A DNA stretch of 5,612 bases from Caldifarciminota bacterium (GTDB taxonomy: Bacteria; Hydrothermota; Hydrothermia; S141-80), in the NCBI GenBank assembly GCA_027053375.1, contig JALUJC010000040.1, positions 1 to 5,612 of the forward strand, given 5' to 3'. Shown here piece by piece: positions 1-5,497 of the stretch. The position numbers and the translations under genes are program-made. Numbering within the stretch: the first letter of the stretch is position 1; every line of letters starts with the position of its first letter. Under the pieces are notes generated by a model, which saw only the letters and a program-made list of their open reading frames with translations, was not told the DNA's origin and did not search any database.

Positions 1-517
1 GTACGGTATTCAGGCGCCGGTGCGCCTGGTGGCCAATATTCCTTACTACATCACCACGCCCATTCTGGAGAACCTGATCCAGGAGCGGGAGCGGTTCCAG
101 GTCCTGGTGCTTACCCTGCAGAAAGAAGTGGCGCGGCGCGCAGCTGCAAAGCCCGGGACGCGTGAATTTGGCTCCCTCAGTGTATTCCTGCAGTACTCTT
201 TTGAGGTTTCCTATCTGTTCACCATTCCCCGGCGCTTCTTTCGACCTCCACCCCGGGTGGATTCCGCCGCCATCCGTCTTGTGCCGCGAAAGGAGCCCCG
301 CGTGCGTGTACAGGATGAAGCTACATTCTTTCGTCTGGTTCACGGAATTTTTCAGCAGCGGAGGAAAACCCTGCGAAACGTTCTCCGCGCCACCTTCCCG
401 GCGCTGACCCTGCCCACGGATACCCTGGAGGGTGTTTCGCTCCAGGTGCGCGGAGAAACCCTGGATTTTGAAACCTTGGGAAGGCTGGCCGATGCCGTGG
501 CCGAACGTCTCCGTTGA
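1..517 (+). CDS. rsmA: 16S rRNA (adenine(1518)-N(6)/adenine(1519)-N(6))-dimethyltransferase, 3' part
   Basis: RsmA (KsgA) dimethylates two adjacent adenosines near the 3' end of 16S rRNA with S-adenosylmethionine, a late step and quality check in small-subunit assembly. The gene runs off the left edge. The first full codon is at 2, leaving 171 residues, about the last 60% of a usual 260-290 residue protein. Seen directly: the catalytic motif NIPYY at fragment residues 12-16 (family NxPY), followed by ITTPIL; the QKEVA segment; the PGTREFGSLSV stretch; RRFFRPPPRVDSA, typical of the methyltransferase/C-terminal domain junction; and QQRRKTLRNVL in the C-terminal helical domain. The SAM-binding motif I lies off-window. 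The GTG at 20 is only an internal valine codon. The end overlaps the downstream RNA ligase gene by 26 nt, which suggests co-translation. Family assignment is secure. Confidence 0.96.
   Translation, partial: YGIQAPVRLVANIPYYITTPILENLIQERERFQVLVLTLQKEVARRAAAKPGTREFGSLSVFLQYSFEVSYLFTIPRRFFRPPPRVDSAAIRLVPRKEPRVRVQDEATFFRLVHGIFQQRRKTLRNVLRATFPALTLPTDTLEGVSLQVRGETLDFETLGRLADAVAERLR
478..484 (+). promoter_or_regulatory. Ribosome binding site deciding the RNA ligase start
   Basis: The purine-rich GGGAAGG lies 7 nt before the ATG at 492, inside the end of rsmA. It supports ATG 492 over the upstream GTG at 432, which would add 20 residues unlike the ligase family and lengthen the overlap with rsmA to 86 nt. 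Confidence 0.6.
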
Positions 518-1604
518 GGAAGCCCTTTCGCGTGCCAGGGAGGCCGGCGTGCTGGAGGAGATGGAGGAGCTGGGGGTTCGGTATATGCGCTGGAACGATG
601 CGTGTGCAGGCCTGGAACGGGGAACCCTGGTGCTGGGAGGACGGCTGATCCCCGCTTTCCCTCACATTCCGCGGATAACCCGGGTGATTCCGGGCATCCA
701 GCGGAATCTCAGGGGTCCCTTCTGGGTGGAGGAGAAAATAGATGGCTACAATGTTCGCCTGGTCTGGCATGATGGACGGATCCTGGCCTTTACACGGGGT
801 GGGTATCTCTGTCCCTTCAGCACGGACCGGGCGCCGGACTTTATCCCTTCGGACTGGTTTGACCAGCATTCTGATCTGGTGCTGGTGGCGGAGTATGCAG
901 GTCCGGAGAACCCCTACATTGAGGCGCATCCCCCCTGGATCCAGGAGGATGTGGGGGTGTTTGTGTTTGCGGTCTGGGATCGTGAGGGTCCCTGGTCGCC
1001 CTCCCGGCGCTATGCGGTGCTGAAGGAGGCGGGGATCCCACAGCCCGAGCACTGGGGTCCCTATCGTCCCGAAGAAGCGGATGCGGTGATTTCCCTGCTC
1101 CGCACGCTGGATCAGCGCGGTGTAGAGGGCGTGGTGATCAAAGAGGACAGAGCGGGCGGGATGGTGGTCAAATACCATACACCGGCCTCCGCCATTTATG
1201 ACATCGGGGTGGATTCCGCACTGCTCCTGGAACTTCCCCCGGAGTTCTTTGTTCAGCGGCTCCAGCGACTGGGGGTGGCGCTCCGGGATCTGGGTCTGCC
1301 GGTGGAAGAGACCCTCTACTGCCGCGTGGGGCGGGCATTGCTGGAAGGCTATCTCACCCTGATGGAGCAGGTGGAGAAAGAAAACCGTCCGGTGGCTTTC
1401 CGGTTTTCTATTCAGGTGAATGATCCCTCGGTGGGGGCGGATCTGCTCACCCTCTTCCGTCGGGTTTCTTCCACAGTTCGGGTTCGGTATCTGGGAAAAG
1501 CGTCCCTTCCGGGTGGAAAAACACGCATGTATTTTGAGAAGGTGTTTCAGAAAGCCACCGCCCACCTCCGGGATCTGCTGGGTGGGACCACCCTGGTGGA
1601 TTGA
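492..1604 (+). CDS. ATP-dependent RNA ligase, Rnl3 (Pab1020/MthRnl) family
   Basis: Predicted to join RNA 5'-phosphate and 3'-OH ends through enzyme-lysine-AMP and RNA-adenylate intermediates. Characterised Rnl3 enzymes from archaea are homodimers that readily circularise single-stranded RNA. With start ATG 492 the protein has 370 residues, close to the roughly 380 usual for the family. Nucleotidyltransferase motifs appear in order: motif I EEKIDGYN with nucleophile K82 (KxDGYN is characteristic of this family); TRGG at 101-104 (motif Ia); LVAEYAGPENPY at about 131-142 (motif III, E134); VFVFAVWD at 156-163 (IIIa); VEGVVIK at 211-217 (IV); GMVVKYH with K227 (V). Residues 245-370 would be the C-terminal, dimer-forming part. 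All expected catalytic positions are present, so it should be active. It overlaps rsmA by 26 nt and ends 2 nt before the next gene. It is not a DNA ligase by size, as no OB-fold, zinc-finger or BRCT region follows. The in vivo RNA substrate is unknown. Confidence 0.9.
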   Translation: MPWPNVSVEEALSRAREAGVLEEMEELGVRYMRWNDACAGLERGTLVLGGRLIPAFPHIPRITRVIPGIQRNLRGPFWVEEKIDGYNVRLVWHDGRILAFTRGGYLCPFSTDRAPDFIPSDWFDQHSDLVLVAEYAGPENPYIEAHPPWIQEDVGVFVFAVWDREGPWSPSRRYAVLKEAGIPQPEHWGPYRPEEADAVISLLRTLDQRGVEGVVIKEDRAGGMVVKYHTPASAIYDIGVDSALLLELPPEFFVQRLQRLGVALRDLGLPVEETLYCRVGRALLEGYLTLMEQVEKENRPVAFRFSIQVNDPSVGADLLTLFRRVSSTVRVRYLGKASLPGGKTRMYFEKVFQKATAHLRDLLGGTTLVD

Positions 1605-1606
1605 TC

Positions 1607-2872
1607 ATGGCCGGCATGCTCTGGATCTGGATTCTGCTTCAGCTTCCACCGCTGCCCACCCTTCAGCGATGGTTTCGTGAAGGAAAGGCGGATTCGGTGT
1701 ATACCGCCCTCCAGGCGGACACGGGAAAACCCGCTTCCCGTCTGGTCTATCGCATGATTCTTCAGATGATGCTGGTGTACCGGCAGGAAGACTCCCTGGA
1801 GGTGTATCTTCCCCGGTTCCGGTCCCGTCTTCACTGTCCCACCTGTTTTGCGCCGCTTGCTTTTGAGCTGGCCCGTCGCCGTGGTGATGAGGAGAAGGCC
1901 TTTCGGGAGGCGTGGACCGCCAGCGGGGAGGGAAGGAACACCACGCTTCTGGTTCGGTATCTCCAGATGTTGCCTTCCTTCCGGGAGCCCCGCACACGGG
2001 TGAAGCGGCTGGAAGCCTGGCTTTCCGGAGATCCTGCTTCCCGCCTTTCCGGTGTGCTTGCCCTGCTGGACGCCCTGGGGGAAGGGGAGGCGGCGCTCCG
2101 GCTGGTCCTGCGGTACGATCCCGGGGGTCCATGGGTGCGGCGTCTGCTGGCCCGGTATCCCCACCTTGCCCGCAGGCCTCCTCCCGCTTCACTTCCTGTA
2201 CACACGCTTGCAGGTGTGGCCTGGCGGGTGCGTGCCGGGGTCTGGCCGGTGGATTCCCTCTGGAAGCGGTTTCCTCCACGGCAACTTCCCCCGGATCAGC
2301 GGGTGTTCCTGCTGCGGTTTCTCCCACCCGATCCACGCTGGAGTTCACGACTGGTCCAGGGACTCCGGGAGGATCAGCTTCCTCCTGACGCCGCGGGGTC
2401 TTACCTGCTGCATGCGGTTGCAGCAGGGGGAGGGGTTCGGGATTCCGCCTGTCGCAGCGTGGGCGATCACCTGGATGTGGACGTGCTGTGGACCTGCGCG
2501 GAGGCGCTCCGCCAGGAACACCAGAAACTGGCGGACACCCTGTACGCCCGGCTGATTCGGCGTGATCCCACCTCCGTGCTGGCCCTCCGGGCCCTCTGGC
2601 GGCTTCAGGAAGAACAGGACACCGTGCTTCCCTCCCCACCTTTTGCGCAGCTGTCCACCTGCACCGATCCTTTCTGTCTGCTGGTGCGCTGGTGGAAGCA
2701 GGCGCCCGGGCAGAAGCCCCCTGAAGAGGTCCGGCGGGAAATGGAACGCTGGATCCTGGATCATCCAGAGCATCCCTTTGCCCCTCTGGTACGCGCCTGG
2801 TGGGAACGGGGAGTTCCCGACGCCCCCCCGCTCAGGGAACTGGATACCATTCCGGACGAAGGAACGCCGTAA
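1607..2872 (+). CDS. Hypothetical protein, probably exported, alpha-helical (TPR-like) repeats
   Basis: I do not recognise a named family. With ATG 1607 the product has 421 residues. The first 20 include a strongly hydrophobic stretch, LWIWILLQLPPLP (residues 5-17), like a signal peptide or membrane anchor, but with no basic residue before it, so export is likely rather than certain. The rest is rich in Arg, Leu and Pro and reads as amphipathic helices. The helix pair DTLYARLIRRDPTSVLALRA (about 310-329) and the segment MERWILDHPEHPFAPLVRAW (about 379-398) resemble degenerate TPR or solenoid units. Six cysteines occur: a CPTC at 77-80 and others at about 282, 297, 352 and 357, compatible with disulfides in an exported protein or with metal binding. 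A weak GGTGGA at 1595-1600 precedes ATG 1607. A TTG at 1601 overlapping the ligase stop (TTGA) is the alternative start. The 3' end overlaps yjjX on the other strand by 41 nt. Being real coding sequence is well supported by the conserved-looking frame and operon position; function is unknown. Confidence 0.8.
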   Translation: MAGMLWIWILLQLPPLPTLQRWFREGKADSVYTALQADTGKPASRLVYRMILQMMLVYRQEDSLEVYLPRFRSRLHCPTCFAPLAFELARRRGDEEKAFREAWTASGEGRNTTLLVRYLQMLPSFREPRTRVKRLEAWLSGDPASRLSGVLALLDALGEGEAALRLVLRYDPGGPWVRRLLARYPHLARRPPPASLPVHTLAGVAWRVRAGVWPVDSLWKRFPPRQLPPDQRVFLLRFLPPDPRWSSRLVQGLREDQLPPDAAGSYLLHAVAAGGGVRDSACRSVGDHLDVDVLWTCAEALRQEHQKLADTLYARLIRRDPTSVLALRALWRLQEEQDTVLPSPPFAQLSTCTDPFCLLVRWWKQAPGQKPPEEVRREMERWILDHPEHPFAPLVRAWWERGVPDAPPLRELDTIPDEGTP

Positions 2873-3377
2873 GGGCCGCGAGGACACCGGCTTCATACAG
2901 GGCGGTTCGGTCCATGGCGCCCCGGGTGAGAAAACCGATGGCACCTCCCCGGTGCTTGGTGGCTGTTTCCCCGGCTGCTTCATCCACCAGGACCCCCAGT
3001 TCTTCCCCCTGCAGAAGACGCTGAACCCAGGCGGGCGGAAGGGGAAAAGCCGGCGACACCCCCACGGAGGCCCGGCCAGAACGGTGTTCCACCCGGATCA
3101 CACCGAAGGCCATCCAGGTTCCGTGCCAGGCTTCAATTCCGCCCTCAATCCCCACCAGATAATCCCAGGGTGTGTCCGCAAGCAGCCGGCGAAGGGCATC
3201 CACCCGTCCACGGGCGCCTTTCCAGGTGTCTTCCCCGATAGGCTGGTCGGGCACGCCGCTGGGCACGGCAAGCCCATGCACCTCCACATCGCCGAAGGTT
3301 CGGCAGAAAGCGCGGTGGACCGCCTTTTGCTTGGTGGGGTTGCTGGATGCCACCCAGACCTGAAGAGGGGGACTCAC
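2832..3377 (-). CDS. yjjX: Inosine/xanthosine triphosphatase, YjjX (NTPase, DUF84) family
   Basis: House-cleaning phosphatase expected to hydrolyse non-canonical ITP and XTP in the cytoplasm, keeping deaminated purines out of RNA and DNA. At 181 residues it matches the usual 170-185. Conserved segments seen: VASSNPTKQKAV at 9-20 (family TNPxK substrate loop, here SNPTK), PSGVPDQPIG at 39-48, VGIEGGIE at 75-82, FPLPP at 111-115, KHRGGAIGFLTRG at 141-153, followed by R157 and YE at 161-162. Together these are diagnostic for this family and distinguish it from the RdgB/HAM1 triphosphatases. The GTG start at 3377 forms a GTGA overlap with the udg stop and is preceded 7 nt upstream by GGGAGGG, so translational coupling is likely. 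It is the last gene of the minus-strand group, and its 3' end overlaps the convergent repeat-protein gene by 41 nt. Substrate preference within the ITP/XTP group is inferred from family. Confidence 0.93.
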   Translation of the reverse strand: MSPPLQVWVASSNPTKQKAVHRAFCRTFGDVEVHGLAVPSGVPDQPIGEDTWKGARGRVDALRRLLADTPWDYLVGIEGGIEAWHGTWMAFGVIRVEHRSGRASVGVSPAFPLPPAWVQRLLQGEELGVLVDEAAGETATKHRGGAIGFLTRGAMDRTALYEAGVLAALTAFLRPEWYPVP

Positions 3378-4018
3378 GCGATATCCCTCCCTTCGATCCA
3401 GTCCCGGAGGAATCGGAGGTCATCCAGGAAGGACTGGTAGGTTTCCTGGCGCCTCAGGGTCGCGGCCGGATGGTAGGTCACCAGCACGGGAACCCCGTAC
3501 CGTGAGTCGTGCAACCGACCCCGCAGACGTCCCAGTTTCATTCGCTCCATGGGGATGTCCAGGAGAAAATGTGCGGCGAAACGTCCCAGTGCCACCAGTA
3601 CACGGGGACGGATGATGCGGATCTGGGCGTCCAGGTAGGGACTGCAGGCACGGATTTCCTCGGGACGCGGGTCCCGGTTGTTGGGGGGGCGACACTTGAG
3701 GGTGTTCGCGATGTAGACATGCGATTCCCGCGTCCATCCAAGGGTTTCCAGGGCACGGGTCAAACGTTCGCCCGCACGCCCCACAAAGGGTTTGCCCAGC
3801 CGGTCTTCTTCTGCGCCCGGGGCTTCCCCCACGAACATCACGGGACTCCGTGGGTTCCCGGCACCAAAGACATAGTTGGTTTTGCTTCGGTGGAGCGCGC
3901 ATCGCCGGCAGCGGTACACCGCCGCCCGGAGTTTCTCAAGGGCAGCCTCTGGATTGGCGCTTTCCTGCAGAATGGCATCAAGCCCCAGTGTCAGGGCGGG
4001 CCAGGTCGGGTCCTTCAT
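3374..4018 (-). CDS. udg: Uracil-DNA glycosylase, family 4 (iron-sulfur type)
   Basis: Removes uracil arising from cytosine deamination or dUTP misincorporation, starting base excision repair. With ATG 4018 the protein has 214 residues, normal for family 4. Seen: four cysteines C37, C40, C109 and C125 in the spacing of the family's [4Fe-4S] cluster (CRRC, then KCRPPNNRDP, then ACSPYL); the uracil-binding motif GEAPGAEED at 64-72 followed by GKPFVGRAG; VYIANTLKC at 101-109; and the minor-groove/active-site loop TYHPAATLR at 181-189 (family HPxA). No essential residue is missing. An upstream in-frame start at 4102 would add 28 atypical basic/proline residues. ATG 4018 has GAGGT 5 nt upstream and fits the family N-terminus, so it is preferred. 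The start lies 41 nt inside coaBC and the stop overlaps the yjjX start. Together with YjjX it gives the operon a nucleotide-damage theme. Confidence 0.95.
   Translation of the reverse strand: MKDPTWPALTLGLDAILQESANPEAALEKLRAAVYRCRRCALHRSKTNYVFGAGNPRSPVMFVGEAPGAEEDRLGKPFVGRAGERLTRALETLGWTRESHVYIANTLKCRPPNNRDPRPEEIRACSPYLDAQIRIIRPRVLVALGRFAAHFLLDIPMERMKLGRLRGRLHDSRYGVPVLVTYHPAATLRRQETYQSFLDDLRFLRDWIEGRDIA
3385..3391 (-). promoter_or_regulatory. Ribosome binding site for yjjX
   Basis: GGGAGGG on the minus strand lies 7 nt before the GTG start at 3377, inside the last codons of udg. It supports use of the non-ATG start that overlaps the udg stop (GTGA). Confidence 0.75.
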
Positions 4019-5201
4019 GGTGTACCTCGGCAATACGTTCCAGGATCCAGCGGGCCAGGGCGGCTTTGGGAAGAACCGGTGCGGCCTCTTCGTGGCCCTC
4101 ACGGAAGATCAGCCATCCCCCAGCCTGCTCGGCACCCATCGCGTTGAGCGGGTTGGCAAAAATAGCGTCCAGCGCCTTTTTCTGGAGTTTCTCCCGGGCC
4201 CGGGGGCGCAGGTCGTCCGGGTGCTCCAGCGCAAAACCCAGCCAGAAAGCGGAACCCTTGAGGGGCGCAAGGGTGGCCAGCAGGTCGGGCGCAGGGTGAA
4301 GGGTCACCACCCAGGGTTCGCCACGACGGTGCCGTTTGCGGTTTTCGGGGTGCTCGGGAACATAGTCCGAAACGGCCGCCGCCATCACCCAGAAATCCAG
4401 GGTTTCCCGGTTGCGCTCCAGCAGGGATCGGAGGGCTTCCAGCATCTCACGTACGCCGGTCGCCCGGATCTGTACGGGGGTGGACAGCGGGGGAATGTCA
4501 GTGAGGCCCACCACGCTCCAGACCTCCGCTCCCAGCGCCCGCGCCCACCAGGCCAGCCAGTATCCCATGCGTCCACTGGACCGGTTGCTGATCACCCGTA
4601 CCGGGTCCAGCGGTTCTTCGGTGCGGCCATAGGTGACCAGGACGCGTTTCCCCTGGAAGATGCGGCGGATCCGGGAGAACTGGTCCACCGCCTCCAGGAT
4701 GTCTTCTTCCTTCCGGAGGCGTCCTTTTCCCCAGTCTCCGGAAGCCAGGGCACCTTCTTCCGGTTCAATCACCACCACCCCACGCTGATGGAGCCTGTGT
4801 ACCGCTTCCAGGGTTGCGGACTGTTCCCACATCTCCCGGTGCATGGCGGGGGCAACCAGAACCGGTCCTTCAAAGACGGAGAGGATGCTGAGCAGAAGGG
4901 AATCGGCCCGTCCCGCAGCATAGGCTGCCAGCAGGTCTGCGGTGGCCGGCGCCACCAGGATCAGATCTGCCCAGCGGGCCAGGGCGATGTGCAGAGGCGG
5001 AGATTGAGGGAGTCCTTCTCCAAACAGTTGATCATAAGCAGGAAAACCCGTCAATGCTTCCAGTCCCGTGGGTCCCACAAAAGCCCGTGCCGAAGGGGTC
5101 AGAACCGCACGAACCGTGTATCCCTTTTTCTGCAGGGCCCGAATCAGGTACACGGCCTTATAGGCCGCCACCGATCCGGTGATCCCTACCAGGACATTCA
5201 C
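3978..5201 (-). CDS. coaBC: Bifunctional phosphopantothenoylcysteine decarboxylase / phosphopantothenate-cysteine ligase
   Basis: Catalyses two consecutive steps of coenzyme A synthesis: joining 4'-phosphopantothenate to cysteine with CTP (CoaB, C-terminal half), then FMN-dependent decarboxylation to 4'-phosphopantetheine (CoaC, N-terminal half). At 407 residues it is full length. CoaC: VGITGSVAAYKA at 5-16 (FMN binding), H71 in LHIALARWAD (catalytic His), APATADL at 84-90, PAMHREMW at 118-125, and LASGDWGKGRL at 152-162. CoaB: YGRTEEPLDPVRVISNRSSGRMG at 191-213, AAAVSDYVP at 274-282, K289 in a KRHR version of the KxKK motif, GFALE at 322-326, and KALDAIFAN at 342-350. Oddities: H121 replaces the Asn of PAMN, and S154 replaces the Cys of the usual ACGD segment. 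Both are known-essential positions in the E. coli enzyme, although I recall PAMH in other bacterial CoaBC proteins. The GTG start overlaps the rpoZ stop (GTGA). The rpoZ-coaBC order is common in bacteria. Confidence 0.96.
   Translation of the reverse strand: MNVLVGITGSVAAYKAVYLIRALQKKGYTVRAVLTPSARAFVGPTGLEALTGFPAYDQLFGEGLPQSPPLHIALARWADLILVAPATADLLAAYAAGRADSLLLSILSVFEGPVLVAPAMHREMWEQSATLEAVHRLHQRGVVVIEPEEGALASGDWGKGRLRKEEDILEAVDQFSRIRRIFQGKRVLVTYGRTEEPLDPVRVISNRSSGRMGYWLAWWARALGAEVWSVVGLTDIPPLSTPVQIRATGVREMLEALRSLLERNRETLDFWVMAAAVSDYVPEHPENRKRHRRGEPWVVTLHPAPDLLATLAPLKGSAFWLGFALEHPDDLRPRAREKLQKKALDAIFANPLNAMGAEQAGGWLIFREGHEEAAPVLPKAALARWILERIAEVHHEGPDLARPDTGA
4024..4028 (-). promoter_or_regulatory. 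Ribosome binding site deciding the udg start
   Basis: GAGGT on the minus strand lies 5 nt before ATG 4018, within the coaBC coding region. It favours the 214-residue glycosylase over the longer reading that would begin at 4102. Confidence 0.6.
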
Positions 5202-5497
5202 GCAGTGTCCTCGCGGGCGGTTGTTTCCGCCTGCGGTGTTGAGGTGGGCGCTCCAGGCCGGGGATAGTGGAATCGCAGTTTCCCCTGGCGGAAGAGTTCA
5301 ATGGCCTGGAGGATGGCTTTGGGCTGGGGGACGGGGGTAAAGACCACACTGATCTCTTTTTCCAAGATCATCTGGCGTGTGCGCTCCAGGATCTCCTGAC
5401 GCCGCTCGGCAATTTTTCGGGCCGTTTTGGCGATCATCACGGCCGCCTCGTAACGGTTGGGAAACTGTGCCCAGACTTCTTCGGGACTCAACCACAT
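5198..5497 (-). CDS. rpoZ: DNA-directed RNA polymerase omega subunit
   Basis: Small RNA polymerase subunit that helps fold and hold the beta-prime subunit. The product has 99 residues, slightly longer than the common 70-90. The conserved N-terminal segment is seen as [21 protein letters not shown] at about 12-32 (family NRYE...AKRAR). The C-terminal conserved helix and strand follow as [20 protein letters not shown] at about 60-79 (family ALxEIxxGKI). A Pro/Thr-rich tail of about 20 residues after PRPG shows no family similarity and looks disordered. ATG 5497 is preceded by an excellent AGGAGGTG. The start overlaps the end of ndk by 10 nt and the stop overlaps the coaBC start (GTGA). The rpoZ-coaBC neighbourhood strengthens the call despite the divergent middle region. 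Confidence 0.88.
   Translation of the reverse strand: MWLSPEEVWAQFPNRYEAAVMIAKTARKIAERRQEILERTRQMILEKEISVVFTPVPQPKAILQAIELFRQGKLRFHYPRPGAPTSTPQAETTAREDTA
5208..5212 (-). promoter_or_regulatory. Ribosome binding site deciding the coaBC GTG start
   Basis: GAGGA on the minus strand lies 6 nt before GTG 5201. An ATG four bases further on (5197) is in another frame, so the GTG is the real start, coupled to the rpoZ stop. Confidence 0.7.

Noticed and set aside
432..491. GTG at 432 as the RNA ligase start
   Set aside because: It adds 20 residues with no family similarity and lengthens the overlap with rsmA to 86 nt, while ATG 492 has a well-spaced ribosome binding site.
321..1565. Long open frame on the minus strand across the RNA ligase
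   Set aside because: It is the antisense shadow of a confidently assigned ligase gene in GC-rich DNA. The product is full of His, Pro and Arg with no recognisable motif.
1601..1606. TTG at 1601 (TTGA overlap with the ligase stop) as start of the repeat protein
   Set aside because: Possible, given the GTGA junctions elsewhere, but the ATG at 1607 is two codons on with a usable GGTGGA at normal spacing. The difference is only two residues.
576..1962. The 10-mer GGTTCGGTAT occurring near 576, 1482 and 1948
   Set aside because: In all three places it encodes Val-Arg-Tyr with the local codon preference. The spacing is irregular and the flanks differ, so it reflects codon usage rather than a repeat element.
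1605..2639. 344-codon minus-strand open frame opposite the repeat protein
   Set aside because: Pro/Arg/Ala-rich shadow frame. The plus-strand frame has a hydrophobic leader, helical repeats, operon spacing and a sensible composition.
2802..2818. Perfect 6-bp inverted repeat GGGAAC/GTTCCC with a 5-nt loop, 13 nt past the yjjX stop on the minus strand
   Set aside because: Well placed for a terminator, but the stem is short, no T-run follows on either strand, and it lies in coding sequence of the convergent gene. Not enough to call a terminator.
3876..5267. 463-codon open frame on the plus strand across coaBC and udg
   Set aside because: It is entirely antisense to two conserved enzymes; the translation is low-complexity-like (Gly, Arg, Gln rich) with no family features and no convincing ribosome binding site.
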